Of a stretch of DNA of 64,000 nucleotides, positions 17,319 to 25,364 are shown one piece after another. This stretch comes from Gordonia sp. KTR9 (GTDB lineage Bacteria; Actinomycetota; Actinomycetes; Mycobacteriales; Mycobacteriaceae). The notes below the pieces were generated by a model, which had not been told where the DNA came from, did not search any database, and saw nothing but the letters and a program-made list of their open reading frames with translations. Position 1 is the first letter of the stretch, and each line of letters opens with the position of its first letter. Location: positions 5,022,001 to 5,086,000 of the forward strand of contig NC_018581.1 in the NCBI RefSeq assembly GCF_000143885.2, read 5' to 3'. The translations under genes were made by a program, and so were the position numbers.

Positions 17319-18275
17319 ATGACTCTCATCGAACACAAGGCGGAGGGCCGGCAGGACTTCTCCTCGTTGCGACAGGGCGGTCTCAACTGGGACTCGTTTC
17401 CGTTGCGGCTCTTCGTGAAAGGCAACGCCCGGTTCTGGGACCCGGCCGCCATCGACTTCTCCCAGGACGCACAGGACTGGGTCGAGCTCACCGACGAACA
17501 GCGCCGGAGCGCCACCTACCTGGTGAGTCAGTTCATCGCGGGCGAGGAAGCGGTCACCCAGGACATCCAGCCGTTCATGAAGGCGATGGCGACCGAGGGC
17601 CGCTTCGGCGACGAGATGTACCTGTCGCAGTTCTGCTTCGAGGAGGCCAAACACACCCAGGTGTTCCGGCGATGGATGGACGCCGTCGGCCTCACCGGCG
17701 ACCTCCAGGGCTTCGTCAGCGCGAATCCCTACTATCACCAGCTGTTCTACGAGGAGTTGCCCGCGTCGCTGCGCGTCCTCGACCACGACCCGTCGCCGCG
17801 CAACCAGATCCGCGCCAGCGTCACCTACAACCACGTGATCGAGGGCAGCCTGGCGCTCACCGGCTACCACGCCTGGCAGAAGGTGTGCACGAGGTACGGG
17901 ATCTTCCCCGGGATGCAGAAGCTCATCCGGTTCATCGGCGACGACGAGCGCCGGCACATGGCGTGGGGAACGTTCACGTGTCGCCGGCACGTCGCGGCCG
18001 ACGACACACTGTGGGATGCCGTCGGCGAACGCATGAACGAACTGCTGCCACTCGCACTGGGCATGATCGAGTGGGTCAACCAGCAGTTCGAGGTCCAGCC
18101 CTTCGGGCTCGACAACGACGAGTTCCTCGCCTACGCCGCCGACCGCGCCCAGCGCCGCCTGTCGGCGATCGAGTCCGCCCGGGGACGTCCGGTCGCCGAG
18201 ATCGACCTCGACTACTCCCCCGAGGTGCTCGAAGACGAGTTCGGCGAGGACGACGCCGTCCGCCTGCAGATGTGA
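17319..18275 (+). CDS. R2-like ligand-binding oxidase (R2lox)
   Basis: 318 residues, close to the 314 of Mycobacterium tuberculosis Rv0233, with a constant offset of eight. All metal ligands are present: E76, E109, H112, E175, E210 and H213. The ether cross-link pair V79 and Y170 is also kept. R2lox proteins have the ferritin-like fold of ribonucleotide reductase R2 but hold a Mn/Fe cofactor and a bound long-chain fatty acid, and they lack a role in deoxynucleotide synthesis; their oxidation substrate is unknown. No reductase R1 gene is nearby, which supports the assignment over class I ribonucleotide reductase. It converges on the ABC transporter operon with no gap. Confidence 0.9.
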   Translation: MTLIEHKAEGRQDFSSLRQGGLNWDSFPLRLFVKGNARFWDPAAIDFSQDAQDWVELTDEQRRSATYLVSQFIAGEEAVTQDIQPFMKAMATEGRFGDEMYLSQFCFEEAKHTQVFRRWMDAVGLTGDLQGFVSANPYYHQLFYEELPASLRVLDHDPSPRNQIRASVTYNHVIEGSLALTGYHAWQKVCTRYGIFPGMQKLIRFIGDDERRHMAWGTFTCRRHVAADDTLWDAVGERMNELLPLALGMIEWVNQQFEVQPFGLDNDEFLAYAADRAQRRLSAIESARGRPVAEIDLDYSPEVLEDEFGEDDAVRLQM

Positions 18276-18890
18276 TCAGCGCGCGTCGAGGTCGATGACG
18301 TCCCGGCTTCGCGAACCCACGAACCGCCGGTCGTGGCTCACCAGGAGCAGTCCCGCGCCGTCGGCGACGAGGTCGTCGAGCAGCGAGGCCACGGCGCGCG
18401 CGGCGACCGGGTCCAGCATCGCGGTCGGTTCGTCGCACAGCACGACCCGCGGCTGTTGCACCACGAGCCTGCCGAGACACGCCCGCTGGAGTTGACCGTC
18501 GCTCACCTGTGACGGGTAGCGGTCGAGCAGAGCGGGGTCGAGCCCGACGCGGGTCGCGGCACGTTCGACGTCACAGTCGCGTCTCGCGATCGCCGCGGGT
18601 TCGGCAACGATCCGGCGCAACGTCCATCGCGGGTTGGTGACCAGCCGTGGATGCTGGGCGATCAGACCGAGGTCACCGGGGCGCCGGCCGTCCCGCCACT
18701 CGACCGTCCCCGCCGCCGGGTCCGCGAGCCCCGCGAGGATGCGCAGCAGCGTCGTCTTGCCACTCCCCGATCGCCCGACCACCCCGGTCACCGAGCCGGG
18801 CCCGACGCCGACGTCGAGGCTCTCGAAGACGACTGTGTCTCCGAACCGGGCCGTCAGGCCCGCGCCGACGAGGAGGTCGCCGGCGATCAC
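18276..18890 (-). CDS. ABC transporter ATP-binding protein, peptide/nickel type (second ATPase)
   Basis: 204 residues, shorter than the usual 260-330 for DppF/NikE because the C-terminal oligopeptide extension is missing. Walker A GRSGSGKTTLL, Q-loop LIAQHP, Walker B VVLCDEPT and H-loop VSHD are normal; the signature is VSDGQLQRA rather than LSGGQ, an acceptable but unusual form. The start is a GTG at 18890 overlapping the stop of the partner ATPase; the longer in-frame ATG at 19001 would run into that gene. Last gene of the five-gene importer. Confidence 0.85.
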   Translation of the reverse strand: MIAGDLLVGAGLTARFGDTVVFESLDVGVGPGSVTGVVGRSGSGKTTLLRILAGLADPAAGTVEWRDGRRPGDLGLIAQHPRLVTNPRWTLRRIVAEPAAIARRDCDVERAATRVGLDPALLDRYPSQVSDGQLQRACLGRLVVQQPRVVLCDEPTAMLDPVAARAVASLLDDLVADGAGLLLVSHDRRFVGSRSRDVIDLDAR

Positions 18891-19651
18891 GGCACCCGCT
18901 CGAAGAAGCCCGCAACATAGGCGTCGTCGGACGCCGCGATCTGATCGAGCCGGCGATGGTCGACGATCCGTCCCGCCCGCATGACGGCCACCGAATCGCA
19001 CCCGCGCCGCATCGTCTCCACGTCATGGGTGATGACGAGGACCGCCGCGCCGGCCCGCGCCGTGTCGGTGAGGAGTTGCCAGATCTCGGCGGCGAGTTCG
19101 GCGTCCAAGGCCGAGGTGGGCTCGTCGGCGACGATCGTGTCCGGGTCACCGGCCAGCGCCGCGGCGATCGCGGCGCGCTGCGCCATGCCGCCGGACAGCT
19201 CATGCGGATACAGCCGGAGTGCATCGGGGTCGAGGTGCACGCGCCGGCACAGCTCGACGGCATCCTGCGACCCGCCGAGGATGCCGATCACCTCGTCGAG
19301 CTGGGCGCCGACGCTGCGCACGGGCGTGAACGAGGTCGACGCCGACTGGGGAACGTGGCCGACGCGATGCCCGCGAAGGCCTCGCCAGCGGTGGTCGGCG
19401 CCGGCGAGTTCGCGATCGGTGAAGACCTCGTCGCCGACCCGAAGCCGTCCGGTCGGCACCGAACCCGGCGGGAGCAGACCGGACAGTACGGCCGCGACCA
19501 TCGACTTGCCGCAGCCGGACTCGCCCACGAGCGCGGTCATCGATCCGGCGGGTAGGGGCAGCGTGACGTCGTCGAGGACGCGGACCACCGACCGGTTCCA
19601 CCGATTCCGCGCCACGATATCGACCGTCACCCCGTCGAGCCCGGCGCTCAT
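18887..19651 (-). CDS. ABC transporter ATP-binding protein, peptide/nickel type (first ATPase)
   Basis: 254 residues. Walker A GESGCGKSMV, signature LSGGMAQRA, Walker B TIVADEPTSALD and H-loop VITHD, with the Q-loop in GHVPQSASTSFTPVRSVG, the pattern of DppD/NikD subunits. Together with the following ATPase it forms a heterodimer that powers the two permeases. ATG 19651 was selected because it overlaps the permease stop (ATGA); a GTG six bases upstream is possible. The short linker with almost no C-terminal extension suggests a small-substrate or metal-chelate importer rather than a large oligopeptide one, but this is inference. Confidence 0.87.
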   Translation of the reverse strand: MSAGLDGVTVDIVARNRWNRSVVRVLDDVTLPLPAGSMTALVGESGCGKSMVAAVLSGLLPPGSVPTGRLRVGDEVFTDRELAGADHRWRGLRGHRVGHVPQSASTSFTPVRSVGAQLDEVIGILGGSQDAVELCRRVHLDPDALRLYPHELSGGMAQRAAIAAALAGDPDTIVADEPTSALDAELAAEIWQLLTDTARAGAAVLVITHDVETMRRGCDSVAVMRAGRIVDHRRLDQIAASDDAYVAGFFERVP

Positions 19652-20517
19652 CGCCACACCTCACCGACAGGTGGCGACGTGGCGCGTCGCAGCGACGACG
19701 CCGCGGCCGCACACGCGAGGGCCGTGAGCATCAGGGCGACGCCGGGCACCACCAACGTCCACCACGCACCGGTGAGGATGTCACCCCGCGCCTGCCCGAG
19801 CAGCGTTCCGAGACTCGCGGCGTCCGGGGAGAGTCCGACGCCCAGGAACGACAGCGTCGTCTCGTGCCAGACCGCATGCGGCAGCAACACCGTCATCGCC
19901 ACCAGCACCTGGCCGCTCACCGCGGGCAACAGATGACGCACGGCGATGAAGGTGCGGGAGGCGCCGGCGAGCCGAGCCGATTCGACCCACCCCGACGACC
20001 TCGCCTCGAGCAGTTCGGCTCGCACCACGCGCGCCACGGACGGCCAGTGGGTCAGCGCGATCGACGCGATGATCGCGACCGGCTCACCGCGCCACATCGC
20101 GGCGATGACGACTCCGACGACCAGGTGGGGCAAGGCGTTGACGCCGTCGACGACGCGCATGACCACCGCGTCGAACCACCCGCCGGCCGTCACCGCACCG
20201 AGCCCGACGATGACGCCGAGGGCCGTCGCCAGGACCGCGCACGCGGCGGCGATCAGCAGCGAGATCCGCAAACCCTCGGCGGTTCTGACACCGAGGTCGT
20301 ATCCCGAGTGATCGGTCCCCAGCGCGGCCTGCGCCCCTGGCGGCAGCAACGAACGAGCGAAGTCGGCGGTCTGTTCGCCTGCGACCACAGGCCACCCGAC
20401 CGCGGTGACCGCCAGGACCGCCAGCACCACCCACGGTGCGACCACGGCGGCGCGGTGACCGATCGCGGCCCGACGGCGCTCGACCGGCACACCCGTCGCC
20501 CCACCGAGGGCCGTCAT
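19648..20517 (-). CDS. ABC transporter permease, DppC/NikC type
   Basis: 289 residues with an N-terminal membrane helix (VVLAVLAVTAVGWPVVAG), a periplasmic stretch LGTDHSGYDLGVRTAEG (the DppC signature of the family), and five further helices. The EAA-like cytoplasmic loop is EARSSGWVESARLAGASRTFIAVRHLLP. It forms the transmembrane channel with the next-upstream permease. ATG 20517 overlaps that permease's stop; longer frames in the same phase cover the upstream gene and were rejected. Confidence 0.88.
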   Translation of the reverse strand: MTALGGATGVPVERRRAAIGHRAAVVAPWVVLAVLAVTAVGWPVVAGEQTADFARSLLPPGAQAALGTDHSGYDLGVRTAEGLRISLLIAAACAVLATALGVIVGLGAVTAGGWFDAVVMRVVDGVNALPHLVVGVVIAAMWRGEPVAIIASIALTHWPSVARVVRAELLEARSSGWVESARLAGASRTFIAVRHLLPAVSGQVLVAMTVLLPHAVWHETTLSFLGVGLSPDAASLGTLLGQARGDILTGAWWTLVVPGVALMLTALACAAAASSLRRATSPPVGEVWR

Positions 20518-21593
20518 GCGGTCAGCCCGATCCGCGGATCGATCCACACCGCCGCCGCATCGGACAGCGCCGACCCGAGGAGGACGAGTACGGCCGATCC
20601 GACGGCGAGCGCGGCCAGCAACGAGAAGTCCAGCGCCACCGCGGAATCCACGAGCGCCTCGGCGAGACCCGGCCAACCGAAGACGGTCTCGACGATCGCG
20701 GCGCCGGCGATCAGCTCGGGCAGGCGGGTGCCCAGGAGCGCGAGCGTGGGCAACACCGACACCGGTACCACGTGCCCCCTGAGCAGCGCCCAGCCGTCGA
20801 CTCCCCGAGCGCGTGCGGCCCGGACCGCGTCCGAGGCGGTGGCATCGACGACGGCCGCCCGCATGGTCAGCAGCAACCACGGAACCATCGACACGGTCAG
20901 CGCCAGGTACGGCAACACGGCGTGGGTGAGCAGTCCCTCGACCGAGTAGTCGTCGCCGGGGCGCCGGGCACCGGAGGTCGGAAACCACCCGAGCGTGACC
21001 GCGAAGGTGCTGACCAGCACCAGGGACACCACGAACGGCGGGGTCGCGGCGAGCATGGCCGCCAGCGCGGTACACGCCCGGTCGATCAGCCCGCCGCGCC
21101 GCATGCCGATGACGGCGCCGCCGACCACGGCGATCAGGGCCGCGGAGACCAGAGCGGCCGTCGAGATCCCGACGGTGAACGGAAGCCGTTGCACGAGCAC
21201 GTCTCCCACCGCCCGGCCCTGGGTCGCGGACCAGCCCAGGTCACCGTGCAGCAGTGCACTCCACCAGTTCCACCACGCGCTCAGCCAGTGCTGGTCCAGG
21301 TCGTAGGCGGCCGCGATCGCCTCCCGCTGCGCGGGGGTCGCCGACTGGTAGTTGTCGCCGAGATGGGCGGTGAGGGGATCGAACGGCGACGCCGCGGCGA
21401 CGGCGAAGATCCCCAGCGACACCAGGATCGTCGTGGGGATCATCACGAGGATGCGCCGGAGCAGAAGCCGTCTGGCTCGCCGTGCGCGCGAGTTTCCCCG
21501 CCGCGACCGTTCGTGCCGCGGCCGCTGCTGGCGTGACCGGTTCGCCGGGTCGACGCCGGGTGCCGACCGGACTTCCGGGGTGAGTGAGGTCAT
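20514..21593 (-). CDS. ABC transporter permease, DppB/NikB type
   Basis: 359 residues. A 45-residue Arg-rich cytoplasmic N-terminus, unusually long and basic for DppB, precedes the first helix (MIPTTILVSLGIFAVAAAS). The DppB signature AIAAAYDLDQHWLSAWWNWWSALLHGDLG region follows, then five helices and the coupling loop ARARGVDGWALLRGHVVPVS. Start ATG 21593 overlaps the stop of the substrate-binding protein (ATGA). It pairs with the downstream DppC-type permease. Confidence 0.87.
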   Translation of the reverse strand: MTSLTPEVRSAPGVDPANRSRQQRPRHERSRRGNSRARRARRLLLRRILVMIPTTILVSLGIFAVAAASPFDPLTAHLGDNYQSATPAQREAIAAAYDLDQHWLSAWWNWWSALLHGDLGWSATQGRAVGDVLVQRLPFTVGISTAALVSAALIAVVGGAVIGMRRGGLIDRACTALAAMLAATPPFVVSLVLVSTFAVTLGWFPTSGARRPGDDYSVEGLLTHAVLPYLALTVSMVPWLLLTMRAAVVDATASDAVRAARARGVDGWALLRGHVVPVSVLPTLALLGTRLPELIAGAAIVETVFGWPGLAEALVDSAVALDFSLLAALAVGSAVLVLLGSALSDAAAVWIDPRIGLTA

Positions 21594-23221
21594 GAGACCG
21601 GTTGCCATGACGGCACGTTCCACCAGGGGCCCCAGGTGACGCCGTGCGAGTGCGGCTCCAGGATGGGTGCGTCGTGCCGCCAGCCGTCGCCGCGGGAGGC
21701 GTAGGTGTGGTGCAGGAAGGCCAGGAAGACGTAGGACGGCGCGGCCGCGTAGACCTGCTGGATGCGTTGGTACCGCTGGTCGTTCTCCGGTCCGGGTGCG
21801 CTCGCACGCGCCTCGTCGAGCAGCGCGTCGAGTCCCGGAGCGGTGAGGTCGCCGGGGTTCGCGTACCGCGACGAGTTCGCGACTCGCGTGTGCAGGGTGT
21901 CGTGGACCTGGGAGTCGATGGCATAGGGCGTCGCTCCCCCGCCCAGAAGAACTGCGGCCGTGCTCAATTCGGAGTCGATGTCGTCCCAGCTCGTGCCGCG
22001 GGTCAGTACCTCGACGCCGATCCGTTTCATCGACGCGGCGAAGGCCACCGCGAGGTCGCGGCGCAGGGTGTCCTGGGCGTTGTACAGGAGGGGGAACGAT
22101 GCCCGGTCGGCACCGCGGACCCGGATCCCGTCGGCACCCGGTCGCCACCCGGCCGCGTCGAGTGCGTCCTCCGCACCCTCGGGGTCGAAGTCGAACTGCG
22201 CTTCCTCGTCGTAGACGTCCGGCCCGTACACCGAGGCGATCGGCGTGCTGGCGGGTTCGCCGTCGCCGGTGAGCACGTCGTCGACGACGGCCTGCCGGTC
22301 GACGCCCAGGTTCATGGCGAGGCGGGCGGCCGGGTCGGCGGTGAACGGGTTCGTGCTCGGCAGCGAGATACCACGCCAGTCAGCGGATTTCACCGTGACC
22401 ACGTCGATCCCGTCACGGCCCTCGAGGCTCGCGGCGAGCCTCGGCGGCAGGTTGGCACCGTCGATCTCGCCGGCCGCGACCCGTTGTGCGCGCGTGTTGT
22501 CGTCGGGAACGTGGGTGTAGACGATGCGTTGGACCGTCGGCCGCTTGCCCCAGTAGTCCTCGCGGGCAACGAGACCGGCCTGATCGGGGTCGAGCGACTC
22601 GAGCCGGTACGCCCCGGTGCCCACCGGCTCGGTGTTCAGCGCCCACTCCGCGGCCGGCGCGTCCTCCACCCGCTCCGAGGGCACGACGCCCATGAGCAGG
22701 TACGGCGACGGATCGGCGTCGGTGTTCATCCGCACCGTGACCGCTCCGGGCCCATCGGCCTCGACCGCGACGATCGGCGCGAAGTCGGTCGCGATCTCGG
22801 ACGCGACCCGTGGATCGACGACCGCCCGGTAGGTCGCGACGACGTCGGCGGCGTCGAACGCGGTGCCGTCGGAGAAGGTGACACCGGTCTTGAGGGGCAC
22901 CCGCCAGGTACGCGGGGCGACGCGCTCGGGCCGCGACCGGGCAAGGGCCGGGACGAGGTCGGGAACGCGGTCGTCATCGTCCGCGGCCGGGATGAGCAGA
23001 CCGTCGAAGACGGGCGAGACGCCGAGTTGCGCGTAACCCAGCATCGGGTTGAAGTCGCCGAGTCCCTGGCCCTCTGCGAGCACGATCTGGTCGGTCACGG
23101 GCGTGCGGCCCGGGGTCGAGCATCCCGCCAGTGCGACCGTCGCGATCAGCACCGCCACTCCTGCCGCGGCGAGGCGACGGACGGTGGATGACGATCCACC
23201 AACACCTGTGTACACAGACAC
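21590..23221 (-). CDS. Substrate-binding lipoprotein of the peptide/nickel-type ABC importer
   Basis: 543 residues of the SBP_bac_5 (cluster C) family. The signal peptide is followed by the lipobox ALAGC at about residues 30-34. Family motifs: an early YDGLL-like FDGLLIPAADD, LKTGVTFSDGTAFDAADVVATYR, EPVGTGAYRLES and FAASMKRIGVEVLTRG. The GTG at 23221 was chosen because GGGAGA precedes it by five bases and gives a short n-region; the longer frame to 23392 merely translates the repeat of the divergent ArsR gene. Bound ligand is unknown: peptides, nickel chelates or other solutes are all served by this family, and the ArsR neighbour favours a metal complex. Confidence 0.85.
   Translation of the reverse strand: MSVYTGVGGSSSTVRRLAAAGVAVLIATVALAGCSTPGRTPVTDQIVLAEGQGLGDFNPMLGYAQLGVSPVFDGLLIPAADDDDRVPDLVPALARSRPERVAPRTWRVPLKTGVTFSDGTAFDAADVVATYRAVVDPRVASEIATDFAPIVAVEADGPGAVTVRMNTDADPSPYLLMGVVPSERVEDAPAAEWALNTEPVGTGAYRLESLDPDQAGLVAREDYWGKRPTVQRIVYTHVPDDNTRAQRVAAGEIDGANLPPRLAASLEGRDGIDVVTVKSADWRGISLPSTNPFTADPAARLAMNLGVDRQAVVDDVLTGDGEPASTPIASVYGPDVYDEEAQFDFDPEGAEDALDAAGWRPGADGIRVRGADRASFPLLYNAQDTLRRDLAVAFAASMKRIGVEVLTRGTSWDDIDSELSTAAVLLGGGATPYAIDSQVHDTLHTRVANSSRYANPGDLTAPGLDALLDEARASAPGPENDQRYQRIQQVYAAAPSYVFLAFLHHTYASRGDGWRHDAPILEPHSHGVTWGPWWNVPSWQPVS
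23206..23217. promoter_or_regulatory. Palindrome CTGTGTACACAG in the divergent ABC/ArsR promoter
   Basis: Perfect 12-bp palindrome just inside the start of the binding-protein gene, followed at 23220-23225 by ACATGT. It is the most symmetrical element between the divergent importer and the ArsR gene and is the best operator candidate for that regulator. Confidence 0.4.
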
Positions 23222-23307
23222 ATGTTCTCCCAGACACGCATTTGCCGCCACCTGAGGCGGTGGTGAACGATGGGCACACCACTGACGCGAGCGACGAGGA
23301 GGAGCCG

Positions 23308-23715
23308 GTGACCGACTTCGACCCAGACTCATTCGACGCAGACTCATTCGACCCAGACTCATTCGACGCAGACTCATTCGACCCGGACTCATTCGACGCC
23401 GACTCCTGGGCTGCGCGGTTCATGCTGCTCAGCGACCCGAACCGCCTGCGACTCGTCGCGGAGATGCACGCTCGGCCCGGTTCGACGGTCGCCGAACTGG
23501 CCACCCGTATCGGCATCACGGAGAACGCCGCGTCCCAGTCGATCCGCAAACTGCGCGACCAGGGATGGGTCCGCTCGGAGAAAGCCGGACGGATGGTCCA
23601 CTACGAGGTCGTCGGCGACGCGATCGTGCATCGCATCCTGCACGACATCATCGGGGTCGGGCACCTCACCGCCGCAGACCGGTCGGATCACGCCCACCCG
23701 GTGACAACGGATTAG
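23308..23715 (+). CDS. ArsR-family regulator with repeat-built acidic N-terminus
   Basis: 135 residues from a GTG preceded by AGGAGG five bases upstream. Residues 2-33 are an acidic tandem array of DSFDA/DSFDP pentapeptides, encoded by a 15/30-bp DNA repeat (about 23316-23405). The winged helix follows: FMLLSDPNRLRLVAEM, STVAELATRIGITENAASQSIRKLRDQGWVRSEKAGRMVHYEV. The C-terminal helix is rich in His (HRILHDIIGVGH, then DHAHP), like alpha-5 metal sites of NmtR/SmtB-type sensors. It diverges from the ABC importer and probably represses it. Ni/Co/Zn sensing is inference; the acidic repeat tail is not part of the standard ArsR fold. Confidence 0.82.
   Translation: MTDFDPDSFDADSFDPDSFDADSFDPDSFDADSWAARFMLLSDPNRLRLVAEMHARPGSTVAELATRIGITENAASQSIRKLRDQGWVRSEKAGRMVHYEVVGDAIVHRILHDIIGVGHLTAADRSDHAHPVTTD
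23316..23405. repeat. In-frame 15/30-bp tandem repeat in the ArsR gene
   Basis: About six copies of a 15-bp unit GACTCATTCGAC(C/G)C(A/G/C), alternating CCA and GCA endings so the true period is 30 bp. All copies are in frame. Copy number could vary by slippage without breaking the gene. Confidence 0.85.
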
Positions 23716-23726
23716 AACACGTTCTA
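23713..23726. promoter_or_regulatory. KstR operator TAGAACACGTTCTA
   Basis: Exact match to the KstR consensus TnnAACnnGTTnnA with extended TAGAAC/GTTCTA arms, 12 bp before the GTG of the alpha/beta hydrolase and overlapping the ArsR stop codon. KstR is the TetR repressor of cholesterol catabolism in mycolic-acid actinobacteria. Confidence 0.8.
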
Positions 23727-23737
23727 GTCTGGTCGAC

Positions 23738-24595
23738 GTGGATGTCACCTTCGAAGCGACCAAACGGGAACTGACTACCGATCAGGGCACGCTGCGCTAT
23801 CACGAGGCCGGCGACGCCGACGCGCCGCCATTGATCCTGTTGCACGGGTCCGGGCCCGGTGTGACCGGCTGGCGCAACTACCGCGGAAATCTCGGGCAGT
23901 TCGCACAGACACACCGCTGTTTCGTGATCGAGTTCCCCGGGTTCGGGGTCAGCGATGCCGTCGAGGGCCACCCGGTGCTGACCGCCGGCAGTTCGGTCAT
24001 CCGGTTCATGGACGCACTCGACATCGACAAGGCCGCGATGATCGGCAACTCGATGGGCGGCGTCGTCGGCGTCAACCTGGCGATCAAGAAGCCCGAGCGT
24101 GTCGAGAAGCTCGTCACCATCGGCGGCGTCGGCCCGAATGTGTTCAGCCCCAGCCCCAGTGAAGGCCTGCGCCTGCTGCAGGAGTTCACCGACGCCCCGG
24201 ACCGGGACAAGCTCGTCCGCTGGCTCACGTCGATGGTCTTCGATCGCTCGCTGGTCACCGAGGAACTCATCGCCGAGCGCTGGGAGGCCGCCATCAATCC
24301 CGACGCGCAGAAGACGGCGCAGATGATGTACGGCTCAGCGGCATTCGAGATGCAGCAGCAGTTCATGGCCGCCTCCGACACGCCGCCGTACTGGGCATCG
24401 ATGCACAAGGTCGCCTGTCCCACACTGCTGACCTGGGGCCGCGACGACCGCGTCAGCCCGCCGGACATGGCGATGATCCCGATGCGACTCATCCCCGACG
24501 CCGAGCTGCACATCTTCCCGAAGTGCGGGCACTGGGTGATGATCGAGGCCAAGGCCGCCTTCGAGGCGACCGTGGGGGCCTTCCTCGCACGGTGA
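23738..24595 (+). CDS. Alpha/beta hydrolase of the meta-cleavage-product-hydrolase type, KstR-controlled
   Basis: 285 residues with the layout of C-C hydrolases such as HsaD and BphD: oxyanion region LILLHGSGPGVTGWRNY, nucleophile Ser105 in GNSMGGVV, acid in WGRDDRVSP and His in FPKCGHWVMIE. A helical lid lies between about residues 140 and 210. HsaD cleaves the ring-opened steroid product DSHA. The KstR site directly upstream supports a role in steroid catabolism, but no other steroid ring genes are here, so it may be an HsaD paralogue acting on a different vinylogous 1,5-diketone or ester. The GTG start lies 12 bp after the operator, implying a short leader. Confidence 0.85.
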   Translation: MDVTFEATKRELTTDQGTLRYHEAGDADAPPLILLHGSGPGVTGWRNYRGNLGQFAQTHRCFVIEFPGFGVSDAVEGHPVLTAGSSVIRFMDALDIDKAAMIGNSMGGVVGVNLAIKKPERVEKLVTIGGVGPNVFSPSPSEGLRLLQEFTDAPDRDKLVRWLTSMVFDRSLVTEELIAERWEAAINPDAQKTAQMMYGSAAFEMQQQFMAASDTPPYWASMHKVACPTLLTWGRDDRVSPPDMAMIPMRLIPDAELHIFPKCGHWVMIEAKAAFEATVGAFLAR

Positions 24596-24613
24596 TCCAC
24601 TAACCTCGCCTGC

Positions 24614-25153
24614 ATGGATGGTGTCGACGTCATCGTGTCCCATTGGGCCGTCGCCCGGCCCGAGCTCGATGTCTCGGCGCTCAAGGTGTTCGGCCGGCTC
24701 CACCGCAGCTTTCTCGTCTACAAGGCGCGCATCGCCTCCACCTTCGACGAGCACAACATCACCGACTCCGGCTTCGACGTCCTCGCGTGCCTGCGCCGAG
24801 CCGTTCCCGACCACCGTCTGACCGCGGGCGAACTCGCCGAGCAGACCCTCGTCACCACGGGCGGCCTGTCGTTGCGCGTCAAACGACTCGAGGACGCGGG
24901 GTTCGTGACGCGCACTCGAGACCGTTCGGACGCGCGTGTGGTCTACGTCGAACTGACTCCCGAGGGCGCGGCTCTCGTCGACCGCATCGCCGACGAGCAC
25001 TTCGCGAAGCTCCGCACCATGCTCGCCGAACTCTCCGAGGACGAGGCCGCCGACCTCGCCCGCCTCCTGGGCGCCCTCGAACACTCGGCACGATTCGCGG
25101 TTCTCGGTGACGGGCTCGATCCCGGCGAAGCGGACCCGATCGCAGCCGTCTGA
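24614..25153 (+). CDS. MarR-family transcriptional regulator
   Basis: 179 residues. The central winged helix is clear: SGFDVLACLRRAVPDHRLTAGELAEQTLVTTGGLSLRVKRLEDAGFVTRTRD with the wing RSDARVVYVELTPEG, and dimerisation helices at both ends. MarR proteins usually sense aromatic carboxylates or CoA esters and repress nearby catabolic genes. It lies 18 bp after the hydrolase and 211 bp before the Rieske-type catabolic cluster, which begins behind two palindromes; it could control either. The long N-terminus (about 25 residues before the first helix) is normal for this subgroup. Confidence 0.87.
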   Translation: MDGVDVIVSHWAVARPELDVSALKVFGRLHRSFLVYKARIASTFDEHNITDSGFDVLACLRRAVPDHRLTAGELAEQTLVTTGGLSLRVKRLEDAGFVTRTRDRSDARVVYVELTPEGAALVDRIADEHFAKLRTMLAELSEDEAADLARLLGALEHSARFAVLGDGLDPGEADPIAAV

Positions 25154-25250
25154 GCGCCGCACTCAAAACTTTTTCGGGCCGCCCGTGATGGCCGACACAT
25201 GCGGTGTGACCTGCATCTCTGCCGTTTCGGACGCGTAAATCCCGTGTAAC

Positions 25251-25269
25251 AAGCCCCTGTAGTGGGCTT
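25251..25269 (+). terminator. Short hairpin AAGCCC/GGGCTT after the MarR gene
   Basis: Arms AAGCCC (25251-25256) and GGGCTT (25264-25269) with a 7-nt loop, followed by CTTC. Probably a weak terminator for the MarR transcript, or an element in the leader of the next operon. Confidence 0.4.
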
Positions 25270-25284
25270 CTTCGAGGTTGACCT

Positions 25285-25321
25285 CTTAGCGCTAAGGCTT
25301 TACAACTGTCTTAGCGCAAAG
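25285..25321. promoter_or_regulatory. Twin palindromes CTTAGCGC(T/A)AAG before the Rieske cluster
   Basis: CTTAGCGCTAAG at 25285-25296 is perfect; CTTAGCGCAAAG at 25310-25321 differs by one base. Spacing is 25 bp between starts. They sit 44-80 bp before the aldehyde dehydrogenase ATG, the position of operators for the long catabolic operon. The core TTAGCGCTAA resembles LacI-family sites, but no LacI gene is in the window and the adjacent MarR protein is another candidate. Confidence 0.55.
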
Positions 25322-25364
25322 ATATTTGGTTCGGCATTCGGCCACCTCCTCTGAACGGATTCAC

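Noticed and set aside
23221..23392. N-terminal extension of the binding protein with MSLRRMSLGR repeats
   Set aside because: It is the antisense translation of the ArsR gene's DNA repeat; the lipoprotein signal starts cleanly at 23221.
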